NCBI GenBank assembly: GCA_028752905.1 | Contig: JAQNBH010000013.1 | Location: forward strand, 29,580,582-29,644,581 | Source: Cladorhizidae sp. MBARI D1340-BT2 | Taxonomy: Eukaryota > Porifera > Demospongiae > Poecilosclerida > Cladorhizidae | Length of the DNA stretch: 64,000 bases | Direction: 5' to 3' | Shown here: positions 8,525-21,138 of the stretch, piece by piece | How the letters are laid out: each line of letters opens with the position of its first letter | How positions within the stretch are numbered: position 1 is the stretch's first letter | Translations under genes and position numbers: made by a program | Notes under the pieces: generated by a model | The model's input: only the letters and a program-made list of their open reading frames with translations | Database searches by the model: none | Told to the model about the DNA's origin: nothing

Positions 8525-10997
8525 CAGTGTTGCCATAGTGTTGGATTTTATCCAAACTGTTTGGATTTTTGACGTTTAAATTTTCTGTTTGGATTTTATC
8601 AATAAATGTTTGTTTGACATTTCATGCATATCAGAGCCTATTTCAAAACCACTCTCTGTCAGTATGGCATTAGGTGAGTGTGGTCATTTTGTGGTCACCT
8701 GGTCTGTCAGGAATATTCATGTGGTCACTTGGTCGGTAGGAATATTCCTGCACTGTCCTGTGTTCACCCAGGTCTGTGCAGAAATATGCCTGCAAAGCCA
8801 GAACCCTTTGATCTATTTAACACCTGATTTGTGCAAGAGTTATCTTTCACAGTGAGTGTCAGAGAGAGTTAGCTATAGCATCTTCAGAACCCAGTACTTC
8901 AAGGTTACCCGAAGAAGATTCTGGATTCTGACTCTGATAATGAGGTTTCACAAATCAACATTGACAGTCAAATCTCTACATCTATCAGGTCTTCTAAGTC
9001 TGCAAAAAAGCGATTGTGCGTCTATCGTAGACAGTATGCAAAGACTTTCCCATGGGCCACAACTTCGAGAAAGGGATCTTCTTTTGCCTTCTGTATGAAG
9101 TGCTCTCGTGATATAAACCTTGGAAGAGGTGGTACTAGAGATCTCGGGGGACATCAGGAAACGAAATTACACAAACACTCAAAAAAAGATGGTGTGGGTG
9201 TACTGCCTCTACAGTCCTACTTTGGGCCAATAAGATAGGAGTCTGTAATCCGTGCAGAAGTACTCTTCGCATATTTCCTTGGAGAGCACCATCTTGCCTT
9301 TCAATTGGGAGATCATTGTACCAAGTTGATGTTTCCTGATTCTTCTATTGCTAAAGACTTTAAAGTGCAGTCATACTAAAGCAACAGCTGTTTTGAAAGT
9401 TATTGCCCAGGATTGTTGGAAAACCATTTCCACAGCAGTTAGAAAGACGAAATACTTCAGCCTCCAAACTGATGAGACAAACTGAAATTACCGTTACACA
9501 ATAAGCTGCTATTATGCTTCGATTCTTCGATAACACCCAAAGACAGGTGAGATGTGTCTTCTTTTCCCTAGAGAGTGTAGAGAGGGCGACTGCAGAGCTG
9601 CTATTTAACGCAGCATTTTCAAGAATCCACTACCCGCCATTATGATAATCTTGTCGGATTAGGTACAGATGGGGCCAATGTAATGTTGGGAGAGCACGAA
9701 ATTCAGTGATGTCACGGTTACGATGTAAGCAGCCAGCTTTAGTTGCTCTTCATTGTCATTGTCACATAGCAGCACTAATAGCAAATGAGGCCTGCAAAGT
9801 CTTGCTTGATGAATTGGAAGATCTGAGAACTGATGTATGGTATTATTTACCAGAAGAGCCCAAGGAGTTTGCAACAGTTTGAAGAATTTCAGAGTTTTGT
9901 GGAATGCAAGCCACACAAGTTGTTAAAAGCATGCCAAACACAATGGCTCAGCCTTGAAGCTTGTGTAAATCGTCTTATCGAGCCTTACTCTCATACTTTC
10001 GAAGTACTGAGGATAAGCTGGCAGTAGTGAAAAGAGTAAAAATTGTACTTGAAAAGCCGCTTACTCTCTCTTTCTATGTTCTGCATTACCAATTGTTAAT
10101 AATTTCAACAGGTACATGCAGCAGCAATCTCCACTTCTTCATGTTCTCTACCAAGAGCTCGATGGCTTAATACGCAAATTTCTGTTGCGGTTCATGAATT
10201 CTGAGTATGTGTGTGCTGCTGAACATGTTTCACAAGTGTGTATTGATAACTCATAAGAGTGTCTCCCTTTACACGAAGTTCTCGTAGGTCACAACACACT
10301 ATCGTACCTTGAAGAAGAGGAATTATCATCTTAAGATGTGAGAAAATGTAGGGAGACTATCCAAGCTTGGGATTGCTGCAGCCAAGGGAGCTGACAAACG
10401 ATTACCTATGAGTCACAAGTTACTCTCCAATCTCAAATGGGCTTACAACAATACAGTATGGCTGGTCAGGTGCTTGCTGCAGCAGAGTGTGTTCCTCAGG
10501 TAGTTCAAGTTGGTGACAAACCCAGCCTTCAAGAGGAATTTATGGATTTCTGCACATAGCCATTACCTCCTAAAGTCACGGCCTTCACAGAGGTGGATAA
10601 GTATTAGCATGCAATCAGCCAAATCAAAGACTGCTTGGAAACTGAGTATCGCTACTCCACATTGGCAAAACTCGCAAAAGCCATTCTAGTTATACCCCAT
10701 GGCAATGCTGATACCGAACGTTTATTCAAGCCACATTGGTCTCAACAAAACGAAGCACAGAAACAGACTAGGAATTTCTACATTAAATTCACTTTTAACA
10801 GTGCAATTCAATGTTACTCCAAAATGCTATGAATTTAAACCGAACACTGAACTATTAAAGACATGTGTAAATGCTATGAACACACTTTAATATGTTATTT
10901 CTCATGAAATTGTTGTTTGGATTTTTTGTTGCCAATTTTTTTTGGATAACACAGGTGAGTAATTTGGAAATTACCCCCAAAAAATATGGCAAAACTG
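8525..10997 (+). mobile_element. old hAT element relic
   Basis: Ends are CAGTGTTGCCATA (8525-8537) and TATGGCAAAACTG (10985-10997), inverted with one mismatch. The first eleven bases of the left end equal those of the intact element 151 bases away, so the two are related families. Target duplications are no longer clear (gccagtcc versus cagtactc). The interior is a decayed plus-strand transposase. Confidence 0.7.
8976..10890 (+). pseudogene. decayed hAT transposase
   Basis: Transposase fragments appear in the expected order but in shifting frames with many stops. Around 9010-9190 is a zinc-finger region: QYAKTFPWATTSRKGSSFAF followed by CMKC, DLGGHQETKLHKHS. Near 9460 is LQTDETN, where the first catalytic Asp would be. 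At about 9655-9710 is GLGTDGANVMLGEH, holding the second Asp. Around 9750 is LHCHCHIAALIANEACKVLL. At 10640-10740 is LAKLAKAILVIPHGNADTER, the C-terminal block with the catalytic Glu, then HIGLNKTKHRNRLGISTLNS and a stop at 10888-10890. This is the same domain order as the intact element at 6099-8111 but clearly older. It cannot encode a working enzyme. Confidence 0.75.
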
Positions 10998-11220
10998 CAG
11001 TACTCAGATCTCAGTTTTGAGATTTCCAGTCAGATCGTGCATAAGTGACAATTACTTTTCATGGATATTTGCTTTGTACTGTTGAAACAGACCAGCAGCC
11101 AGCCAGCCTCTGCAACTATATATAGTACATTGTTGATGTAATGCAATAGTGATTAAATTATCCATGTGGCTGGCTAGTGATGGTGTGAAGTAAGGTAAAC
11201 ACTCTGGCTGTGATGAGCTA

Positions 11221-12350
11221 GTTATGTAGCAGACCCTTTACCAAATCACTACACTTTTTGGTTTTGTTGGGCTGGGTCTGAGGGCACATACCAGATGAGT
11301 ACCATCCCTTCCGGCGGAGTTCTGGATGAGCACTTAACAGGTGTGGGGGTACAGGCAGTGGTGGGTATGAATAAAGGAGGGTTGGTGCTAAAGGTGTAAG
11401 GGTGTGGTCTAGTATATGGGATCCTAGTATGTGTAATGCTAATTACTCGAGGATGGAATCGTGCAGATGTAGCATTCTTGTTCATGGTGGAGCTGGTTGG
11501 GAAGAGCTGATGTGAGCGGAGTAGCCATTTAGATGATAATGAAGCTCCTTTATATCCTTGTTTGGAACATGCCCGCCACTCATAAGTGCATTGCAATGCA
11601 CATGCTCACAAGTGAACATGAGTAGATTATATGAAACATGTACAGTCAACAATATATAGTGAATATGAGTAGAGTATATGAAACATGTAGCCAACTTAAT
11701 ACATGAAGGTCCTGGGGCAGTGGCAAACAGAGCTGAGTCCCTGAAAAAGGAAAAATACGGAAACATTGTTGCTACACACTTCTTTGTCCCAATTGGGATA
11801 GGGATAGAGACCACTGGAGTGTTTGGAGGGGAGGCATCTTTGTTCCTTCGGAAGTTAGGTGGATAGGGATAGAGACCACTGGAGTGTTTGGAGGGGAGGC
11901 ATCTTTGTTCCTTCGGAAGTTAGGTGGCCGTCTCAACAATATAATATAGTGGAGTATATGAAACATGTAGTCAACAATATATAGTGAACATGAGTAGAGT
12001 ATATGAAACATGTAGTCAACAATATATAGTGAACATGAGTAGAGTATATGAAACATGTACAGTCAACAATATAGAGTATGATTCTGTGAGCATAATGGCT
12101 GAGAAGATTGCACGCGCTCAAGTCTGTGCTGGGAGCAGCCAGTGCAGCAGTTCCTACTAACAGTGAGACAGCCAAACTGCACAATGAAGACATTGAGAGT
12201 CTGTCTACGTGTGGAACATGGAAGGCAGCTGACATGGAAGGAACACTAGACCATGCATAGACATGCTACCTGGTTAGGATCTGGTGGTTTATTACATGCA
12301 TGCTGGGACTGCAGACTGGCAAGCTACAATAATAGAGCACGCCCATAGTC
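11221..12350. repeat. segmental duplication, copy 1b
   Basis: Matches 36250-36760 in the same order: a GACCCTTTACC motif (11232-11242 and 36370-36380), the 'tatatagtgaacatgagtag' array, 'aagtctgtgctgggagcagc', and 'gatctggtggtttattacat'. It contains two tandem repeats: a ~45-base unit (about 11630-11690 and 11943-12075) and a 67-base duplication (11799-11925) with 'tcttgttccttcggaagtt'-like ends. No gene is recognised. Confidence 0.75.
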
Positions 12351-12728
12351 CTGCTTGCATCTGCCACAGAAATATCCCTCACCATTTAAATCAGCTGTGG
12401 CATGGCACACAGCAGCATTAAACATGGACGCATTTTGCACCGAGTAGCATTGGATTGAGTGATATATACTTCATGCCAAGACATAAGATAATGGCAGTAT
12501 ATGAACAAACATGTCCCAGCAATGCTCCTCTTCATCATAGAGGCAAGGCTGGGGCCAGAGCAAGGCTGCAGTATCTGTGCACTGAAATGCTTCACTAATG
12601 GCATCAGCACAAGAACATGAATTGTTAGAGTTGCATTCAGACCAAACTTGCCTTCCTCTCTCTACTTCTAGTACAGCCTCTGCAGTAGGAAACAGAAGTA
12701 GCAATGAGGCTAGTGAATAGTAATGCAT
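12351..12728 (-). pseudogene. cysteine-rich exon, broken copy
   Basis: Minus-strand open text VWSECNSNNSCSCADAISEA, then FQCTDTAALLWPQPC, parallels the exon at 39290-39666. Here an in-frame TGA follows SYVLA where the other copy reads SYVLTASIY. After that the frame continues (SIQCYSVQNASMFNAAVCHA) and stops being homologous near 12345, where unrelated upstream duplicate sequence is joined. So this copy has one nonsense codon and a truncation. The hydrophobic run upstream (LASLLLLFPTAEA) looks like a signal peptide but, in both copies, sits over a good branch point and polypyrimidine tract ending in CTGCAG, so I read it as an intron end. The Cys pattern suggests an extracellular domain; function unknown. 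Confidence 0.5.
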
Positions 12729-12841
12729 TTACAATTCCTGAAAGAGCTTATGAATTAATTACTATATTGTCCTCCTATGAACACATTATATAGAGCACTG
12801 CAGGGGATGTTATATCAGGCCTGCAGCATGATAATTATTAT

Positions 12842-13425
12842 GCCTATATAAGTATGTAGGTACTATGTATGCATGTATATATATATATATAACTATATAA
12901 GTATGTAGGTACTATGTATGCATGTATATATATATAACTATATAAGTATGTAGGTACTATGTATGCATGTATATATATATAACTATATAAGTATGTAGGT
13001 ACTATGTATGCATGTATATATATATATAACTATATAAGTATGTAGGTACCATGTATGCATGTATATATATATAACTATATAAGTATGTATGTATATATAT
13101 ATATAACTATATAAGTATGTAGGTACTATGTATGCATGTATATATATATAACTATATAAGTATGTAGGTACTATGTATGCATGTATATATATATAACTAT
13201 ATAAGTATGTAGGTACTATGTATGCATGTATATATATATAACTATATAAGTATGTAGGTACTATGTATGTATGTATATAATATATATAACTATATAAATA
13301 TGTAGGTAATATGTATGCATGTATATATATATAACTATATAAGTATGTAGGTACTATGTATGCATGTATATATATATATAACTATATAAGTATGTAGGTA
13401 CTATGTATGTATGTATGTGTGTATA
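12842..13425. repeat. ~46-base TA-rich minisatellite
   Basis: About 12-13 units of 'aagtatgtaggtactatgta' plus 'tgcatg' and a variable (TA)n tract. The stretch 13430-13890 after it contains nothing I recognise. Confidence 0.92.
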
Positions 13426-13892
13426 GTAGACTTGCAACCACAAAAAAACAATCTTTTCCTTTAATAACTACTAGGTATATCTAAAATGTCACAAATCCAT
13501 ATATAGAACAGCCAGGTGCTTTCAATTACAAGAAGCAGATGACTGGCCTCAATGGAAAAGGTGTTTAGGATAGCTCCATGCCTCTGCACAGATGCAGAGC
13601 TAAAACAAGTGCACATACTAATGTTCTGTCTGGTGAAGAAGCAGAAGCAGTCCTCACCTCAACAAATGCTACCAAAGATGAGAGGAAAGAATATTCACAG
13701 GAGATAGGGAAATAAGACTCGTTCTTCAAAGTCCAAAACAATGCCATTTACGAGAGAGCTCAATTCAATTGCAGAGACCAACATCATGGGGAATCGGTAG
13801 AGGAATATATCATCATGGAGCTCTACTGACTCATAGAGAACTGTGATGCCTAATATATGGCACATCAGAGATGATAAGAGACTGACTCGAAG

Positions 13893-15095
13893 TGGGTACA
13901 GATGACAAAACACTCTCTTGTAGTGGGTATAGGAAACAAAACACTCTCTTAGTGAGTATAGGAGACAAAACACTCTCTTGTAGTGGGCATAGGAGACAAA
14001 ACACTCTCTTGTAGTGAGTATAGGAGACAAAACTCTCTCTTGTAGTGGGTATAGGAGACAAAACACTCTCTTAGTGAGTGTAGGAGGCAAAACACTCTCT
14101 TGTAGTGGGCATAGGAGACAAAACACTCTCTTGTAGTGGGTATAGGCGACAAAACACTCTCTTGTAGTGGGTACAGATGACAAAACACTCTCTTGTAGTG
14201 GGCATAGGAGACAAAACACTCTCTTAGTGAGTATAGGAGACAAAACTCTCTCTTGTAGTGGGCATAGGAGACAAAACACTCTCTTGTAGTGGGTACAGGA
14301 GACAAAACACTCTCTTGTAGTGGGTATAGGAGACAAAACACTGTCTTGTAGTGGGTACAGATGACAAAACACTCTCTTGTAGTGGGTATAGGAGACAAAA
14401 CACTCTCTTGTAGTGAATATAGGAGACAAAACACTCACTTGTAGTGGGTATAGGAGACAAAACACTCTCTTGTAGTGGGTATAGGAGACAAAACTCTCTT
14501 GTAGTGAGTATAGGAGACAAAACTCTCTTGTAGTGGGTATAGGAGACAAAACACTCTTAGTGAGTGTAGGAGGCAAAACACTCTCTTGTAGTGGGTATAG
14601 GCGACAAAACACTCTCTTGTAGTGGGTACAGATGACAAAACACTCTCTTGTAGTGGGCATAGGAGACAAAACACTCTTAGTGAGTATAGGAGACAAAACT
14701 CTCTCTTGTAGTGGGCATAGTAGACAAAACACTCTCTTGTAGTGGGTATAGGCGACAAAACACTCTCTTGTAGTGGGTACAGATGACAAAACACTCTCTT
14801 GTAGTGGGCATAGGAGACAAAACACTCTCTTAGTGAGTATAGGAGACAAAACTCTCTCTTGTAGTGGGCATAGGAGACAAAACACTCTCTTGTAGTGGGT
14901 ATAGGCGACAAAACACTCTCTTGTAGTGGGTACAGATGACAAAACACTCTCTTGTAGTGGGCATAGGAGACAAAACACTCTCTTAGTGAGTATAGGAGAC
15001 AAAACTCTCTTGTAGTGGGCATAGGAGACAAAACACTCTCTTGTAGTGGGTACAGGAGACAAAACACTCTCTTGTAGTGGGTATAGGAGACAAAA
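13893..15095. repeat. 31-base minisatellite
   Basis: About 39 units of 'acaaaacactctcttgtagt' plus 'gggtataggag', with 28-base variants lacking part of 'ttgtagt'. Units have no stop codons on the minus strand, which gives a spurious 467-codon frame; this is not a gene. Confidence 0.95.
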
Positions 15096-15330
15096 CACAT
15101 CCCGAGGAACACTATAATACTAGTAGTAAAAACAACATCACCTTCACACTCCCTCTCAACCATACCTCCCCAGGAACACTATAATACTATATAGCAGTAA
15201 AAACAACATCACCTTCACACTCCGTCCCAACCACACCTCCCCAGGAACACTATAATAAAACAACATCACCTTCACACTTCCTCTCAGCCACACCTCCCCA
15301 GGAACACTATAATACTAGCAGTAAAAAGAA
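15095..15330. repeat. ~65-base tandem repeat
   Basis: Three to four copies containing 'aggaacactataatactag' and 'caacatcaccttcacactcc'. The following 15331-15910 shows no gene. Confidence 0.8.
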
Positions 15331-15429
15331 TACTTGTCACAGGAGCAGCTGTGACACAAGCAAGGGAAAGATCAAAGGGACTGAGACTGACCATAATTAG
15401 ATGGATTTAGATATCGGTCACCTTATTAC

Positions 15430-15705
15430 ATGTATGTGTGTTTGTGCTAATTGAGCATGCTCACCACTGGACATTGTTATTGGTTAGCACCTGGTTTTGT
15501 CCTTGTATGGTCATAACCAGGCTCTGGCTGGAGTTCTAATTAAGGTCCCAGTTTTTACAGTCTGTGTTGTTGAGACACTATACGGAGTGTGTAACTGAAT
15601 GTGTGGATACCTTCTCAAGATACTTTACAACAAGCTGGTTGACTAGCTAGTAGGCACTAGGCTAGGATAGGTTGGTGCTTAGCCTTAAAGTACCTGGTGG
15701 CAGCA
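15430..15705 (+). other. possible solo LTR remnant
   Basis: A sequence ending in 'aaagtacc' is followed by TGGTGGCAGCAG at 15689-15700. A very similar TGGTGGCAGCA follows the AT-rich segment at 30600-30856. The position is like that of a primer-binding site after an LTR, but no second LTR, polyprotein or clear target duplication is present. Confidence 0.2.
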
Positions 15706-15910
15706 GTACCAATAAGTGGCGGAATAGGCTAGAGCATGGTAGAGACCCTTAGGTGATACACTAAGACCCTATTCCTGTCACAATACTGATCACCACATAG
15801 AGGCAACACCAATCATAGCTCTCACAAAGGGAAGGACCATAGCAAACTAAACAGTGTCCTCAAAATTAGCCACCAACTAGGACAACTGATCCCTTACCAG
15901 ACTACTCACA

Positions 15911-17556
15911 GCGAACACAGACCTCTCAAGTCACACGATTTGGTCGTGTGTCACACGATTTCAGGACTTTTCTCACGCTCTCACGACCGCCTACCTATTT
16001 CTCACGCCGCGCCCAACCGACATGACCGTCATAGTGCGTAGGTAGACCCTTTACCTGCTGCTTAGTGGGTAAAGGGTCTGGCTACGCGAGACTAATGATA
16101 GCGGCGTGGAAAGTAGCAGTATGGATGTGGAAAGCTGTAGTACTTCTCAAGTTATCGTGGATAATTTTGAAGACACTGAAACTGAACATTCTGAGACTCT
16201 AATACTGGTTGACACTCTGAAGGAGCAGGATGCCTTGTTCTCTCTAAAGTATGATGAACTTGATAACCAAGTTTGTAATTCTGACATGGTCATAGGATTT
16301 ATAACAAAGCAAAAGCTTAGTCAACTACTTGATGATGGCTCAATATCTGAAAGATGTTATTCATCCTTCTATGGTGCGGCCAGGAATTTTCTTGAGCGTG
16401 CTACATCTTATCTCTTAAAGTCGTGTCCTTTACAGGATGACTTGCTGACAAATGCTGCTTGGATAGACTTTAAACAGAGATTAGATAGGACATTTTCTTT
16501 TCTTCAGTGGAATACTTTGTTTATAGGTACCCTCTAATGTTTCAAGGGTTTGACATGGATAAACTCAATGAGCAATTTTTAACCTACCAAACAATGACAG
16601 AAGAAGATCTTCCTCAAACTCTAAAAGACACAGTTGGCTTCAATGCTGAAGAACCGTATCGTGTGGACATGTTTTGGGGGCATCTGAGAGAAATGAAGAA
16701 ACCTGGTTTGAGCTGTTTTGAATATGATCTTTTGTTTAAAGTTGCAAATGTTGTATTGACCATACAGCATTCAAATGCAGGGGAAGAACGAATTTTTTCC
16801 TTTATCAACAAGAACAAGACACCAAGTAGAAGTTCCCTGAGTCTGGATGGTACACTTTCATCCCTTATTACAGTGAAGACGCATATCGAGAACCCACTTA
16901 GCTGGATTCCACCAGAAGAAGTTCTTAAAGAAGCTAAGAAGGCTACAACTTTTTATAACCAGCAGCATAAAAACCGCTAATAGACAATAAACTGTGCATC
17001 TTGCATGCAATATATGAATTAAAAACTTCTTTCTTTACCTTACAGTATAATATAAGTAGTTCAATGACAAGTCAATGTAATATAATACCAACACTCCCAG
17101 GGGATTGATGAGTGACAAAATGAATGTATTGCTTTTTTATACCTCTTTCTTATATATATATATAGCAGAGGATACATAATTCCTTAAAATATATAACTGC
17201 TAATCTAGTGTGTGCTATATACCCAGGGGATTATGATTGACAAAAGTGGAAATGATGGAGCAGAAACATATTAGTATAGTTATGACCGAGAGAAATAAAA
17301 ATTTGATTATGGAAGGTTATTTGCAGATGCTTGCTCTGGTCCACACAGCTGCCGATAAATGATAGACATTACATATCAATTAGAATTGGTGAATTCAGTA
17401 GGCCATGTAATGGTTATTGAAGCTGCAGTATCAGCTCTGAATGATCAATACAAATGTACAACTCCCATGTCTCACACCAACCAGAGCATTTCTCACTCCA
17501 CTTTAGCATGAAATCTCACACTAAGTAGCAATATAAGTTGAGAGGTCTGCGAACAC
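15911..17556 (+). mobile_element. short hAT element, copy B
   Basis: Inverted AGACCTCTCAA ends (15919-15929, 17538-17548) enclose 1,630 bases, flanked by a perfect 8-base duplication GCGAACAC (15911-15918, 17549-17556). It is nearly identical to copy A and inverted relative to it. The right end lies about 50 bases before a large 34-base minisatellite. Confidence 0.92.
16106..16980 (+). pseudogene. hAT transposase C-terminal part (copy B)
   Basis: Same content as the minus-strand copy at 4565-5439. The frame 16106-16537 (143 aa) passes SFYGAARNFLERATSYLL and then leaves homology after RTFSF. The overlapping frame 16507-16980 (157 aa), shifted by -1, carries on VEYFVYRYPLMF and ends with the dimerisation block HSNAGEERIFSFINKNKT. 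In relatives I know, these blocks belong to one chain, so the break at about 16495-16510 (ACATTTTCTTTTCTTCAG) is a frameshift. The two copies' proteins differ at only one residue (Ser versus Pro after SWIP). The element lacks the zinc finger and two of three catalytic residues. Its recent spread therefore implies an active relative elsewhere in the genome. Confidence 0.78.
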
Positions 17557-17609
17557 CATATCCTAGTCAGAGGCTCCCGCTCTAAAATAGTCTTAAAAAT
17601 GCCTACACA

Positions 17610-20316
17610 CCTGCCCAGGTGCCTAGCCCTAGCCACTACATAGCCTACTCAGATCCCTATCCCCAGCCACTACATAGCCTACTCAGATCCCTAGCCCGAG
17701 CCACTACATAGCCTACTCAGATCCCTAGCCTAGCCACTACATAGCCTACTCAGATCCCTAGCCCCAGCCACTACATAGCCTACTCAGATCCGTAGCCCCA
17801 GCCACTACATAGCCTACTCAGATCCCTAGCCCCAGCCACTACATAGCCTACTCAGATCCCTAGCCCCAGCCACTACATAGCCTACTCAGATCCCTAGCCC
17901 TAGCCACTACATAGCCTACTCAGATCCCTAGCCCCAGCCACTACATAGCCTACTCAGATCACTAGCCCCAGCCACTACATAGCCTACTCAGATCCCTAGC
18001 CCCAGCCACTACATAGCCTACTCAGATCCCTAGCCCCAGCCACTACATAGCCTACTCAGATCCCTAGCCCTAGCCACTACATAGCCTACTCAGATCCCTA
18101 GCCCCAGCCACTACATAGCCTACTCAGATCCCTAGCCCTAGCCACTACATAGCCTACTCAGATCCTAGACCCAGCCACTACATAGCCTACTCAGATCCTA
18201 GCCCCAGCCACTACATAGCCTACTCAGATCCCTAGCCCTAGCCACTACATAGCCTACTCAGATCCCTAGCCCCAGCCACTACATAGCCTACTCAGATCAC
18301 TAGCCCCAGCCACTACATAGCCTACTCAGATCCCTAGCCCCAGCCACTACATAGCCTACTCAGATCCCTAGCCCTAGCCACTACTCAGATCCTAGCCCCA
18401 GCCACTACATAGCCTACTCAGATCCTAGACCCAGCCACTACATAGCCTACTCAGATCCTAGCCCCAGCCACTACATAGCCTACTCAGATCCCTAGCCCTA
18501 GCCACAACATAGCCTACTCAGATCCCTAGCCCCAGCCACTACATAGCCTACTCAGATCCCTAGCCCCAGCCACTACATAGCCTACTCAGATCCCTAGCCC
18601 GAGCCAGTACATAGCCTACTCAGATGGATCCCTAGCCTAGCCACTACATAGCCTACTCAGATCCCTAGCCCCAGCCACTACATAGCCTACTCAAATCCCT
18701 AGCCCCAGCCACTACATAGCCTACTCAGATCCCTAGCCCTAGCCACTACATAGCCTACTCAGATCACTAGCCCCAGCCACTACATAGCCTACTCAGATCC
18801 CTAGCCCCAGCCACTACATAGCCTACTCAGATCCCTAGCCCTAGCCACTACATAGCCTACTCAGATCCCTAGCCCTAGCCACTACATAGCCTACTCAGAT
18901 CCCTAGCCCTAGCCACTACATAGCCTACTCAGATCCCTAGCCCCAGCCACTACATAGCCTACTCAGATCCCTAGCCCCAGCCACTACATAGCCTACTCAG
19001 ATCCCTAGTCCCAGCCACTACATAGCCGAGCCACTACATAGCCTACTCAGATCCCTAGTCCCAGCCACTACATAGCCTACTCAAATCCCTGGCCCCAGCC
19101 ACTACATAGCCTACTCAGATCACTAGCCCCAGCCACTACATAGCCTACTCAGATCCCTAGTCCCAGCCACTACATAGCCTACTCAGATCCCTAGCCCCTG
19201 CCACTACATAGCCTACTCAGATCCCTGGCCCCAGCCACTACATAGCCTACTCAGATCACTAGCCCCAGCCACTACATACTGTCATAGCCTACCCCCAGCC
19301 ACTACATAGCCTACTCAGATCCCTAACCCCAGCCACTACACAGCCTACTCAGATCCCTCGCCCCAGCCACTACATAGCCTACTCAGATCCTAGCCCTAGC
19401 CACTACATAGCCTACTCAGATCCTAGCCCCAGCCACTACATAGCCTACTCAGATCCTAGCCCCAGCCACTACATAGCCTACTCAGATACCTAGCCCCAGC
19501 CACTACATAGCCTACTCAGATCCTAGCCCCAGCCACTACATAGCCTACTCAGATCCCTAGCCCTAGCCACTACATAGCCTACTCAGATACCTAGCCCCAG
19601 CCACTACATAGCCTACTCAGATCCCTAGCCCCAGCCACTACATAGCCTACTCAGATCCCTAGCCCCAGCCACTACATAGCCTACTCAGATCACTAGCCCC
19701 AGCCACTACATAGCCTACTCAGATCCCTAACCCCAGCCACTACATAGCCTACTCAGATCCCTATCCCTAGCCACTACATAGCCTACTCAGATCCCTAGCC
19801 CCAGCCACTACATAGCCTACTCAGATCCCTAGCCCCAGCCACTACATAGCCTACTCAGATCCCTAGCCCCAGCCACTACATAGCCTACTCAGATCCCTGG
19901 CCCCACCCACTACACAGATCCCTAGCCCCAGCCACTACATAGCCTACTCAGAACCCTAGCCCCATAGCCTACTCAGAACCCTGACCCCACCCACTACACA
20001 GATCCCTAGCCCCAGCCACTACATAGCCTACTCAGAACCCTAGCCCCAGCCACTACATAGAACCCTAGCCCTAGCCACTACATAGCCTACTCAGATCCCT
20101 AGCCCCAGCCACTACATAGCCTACTCAGATCCCTAGCCCCAGCCACTACATAGCCTACTCAGATCCCTAGCCCCAGCCACTACATAGCCTACTCAGATCC
20201 CTAGCCCCAGTCACTACATAGCCTACTCAGATCCCTAGCCCCAGCCACTACATAGCCTACTCAGATCCCTAGCCCCAGCCACTACATAGCCTACTCAGCA
20301 GATCCCTAGCCCTAGC
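17610..20316. repeat. 34-base minisatellite, 2.7 kb
   Basis: About 79 units of 'actacatagcctactcagat' plus 'ccctagccccagcc'. Variants are ccta/ccca, and shortened units near 19270, 19900 and 19970. No coding potential. Confidence 0.97.
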
Positions 20317-20411
20317 CTTTAAAATTAACCTCATAACCTACACTGAGCCTTTACTTTATTATTATGCGTGTGTGTGTGGGGGGGGGTTAATCTGGTTTGT
20401 TTTTTATCAAT

Positions 20412-20492
20412 ATTTGTCGTCGTCGTCGTCGTCGTCGTCGTCATCGTCGTCATCATCATTATTATTATTATTATTAATTATTATTATTATTC
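20412..20492. repeat. GTC/TAT microsatellite
   Basis: (GTC)n running into (ATT)n. Confidence 0.9.
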
Positions 20493-20674
20493 TACAACAA
20501 CAAGGACAAAAACACTCCAAAACAGTTAACAACAACAAACATGGTCACAACAAGGATACAACTTCCGGCAAATAATTCTGCATTCTCCTCTTGCTCTACC
20601 CAGGCAGACCACACGCATCAAAGAAAAGCTGAAGACAAGAACGACACCCGGACACAAGAAACACACACAAGGAT

Positions 20675-21138
20675 ATGCAAGACAAAGAACATGAGGAACA
20701 CCAACAAGCCAAGCCCGAGGGAGACAAAGAACATGAGGGACACCAACAAGCCAAGCCCGAGACAAAGAACATGAGGGACACCAACAAGACAAGCCTGAGG
20801 GAGAAAAAGAACATGAGGGACACCAACAAGACAAGCCTGAGGGAGACAAAGAACATGAGGGACACCAACAAGACAAGCCTGAGGGAGACAAAGAAGATGA
20901 GGGACACCAACAAGCCAAGCCTGAGGGAGACAAAGAACATGAGGGACACCAACAAGCCAAGCCTGAGGGAGACAAAGAACATGAGGGACACCAACAAGCC
21001 AAGCCTGAGGGAGACAAAGAACATGAGGGACACCAACAAGCCAAGCCCGAGGGAGACAAAGAACATGCGGGACACCAACAAGCCAAGCCTGAGGGAGACA
21101 AAGAACATGAGGGACACCAACAAGCCAAGCGCGAGGGA
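20675..21138. repeat. 42-base minisatellite
   Basis: About 11 units of 'gacaccaacaagccaagcct' plus 'gagggagacaaagaacatgag'. As 42 is divisible by three, each frame gives a steady peptide repeat (e.g. DKEHEGHQQAKPEG), and several frames stay open on both strands. Nothing supports expression. The stretch 21140-21690 following it is unremarkable. Confidence 0.92.

Noticed and set aside
12700..12728. Signal-peptide-like start (LASLLLLFPTAEA) of the cysteine-rich exon
   Set aside because: In the second copy there is no ATG and an upstream stop; both copies have a branch point and pyrimidine tract ending CTGCAG there, so it is more likely an intron end.
13695..15163. 467- and 242-codon minus-strand frames with repeated 'CLLYPLQESVLSP'
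   Set aside because: Stop-free 31-base minisatellite; different frames encode equivalent nonsense repeats.
15911..15920. CAGACC as the outermost end of copy B with a different target duplication
   Set aside because: With C included the flanks agree only over six bases (cgaaca); with AGACC as the end an exact 8-base duplication results. Copy A favours the C form (7 bases), so the exact terminal base remains open.
17610..20316. CRISPR-like array (34-base units)
   Set aside because: The units are contiguous near-identical repeats with no unique spacers, in a eukaryotic sequence; it is a minisatellite.
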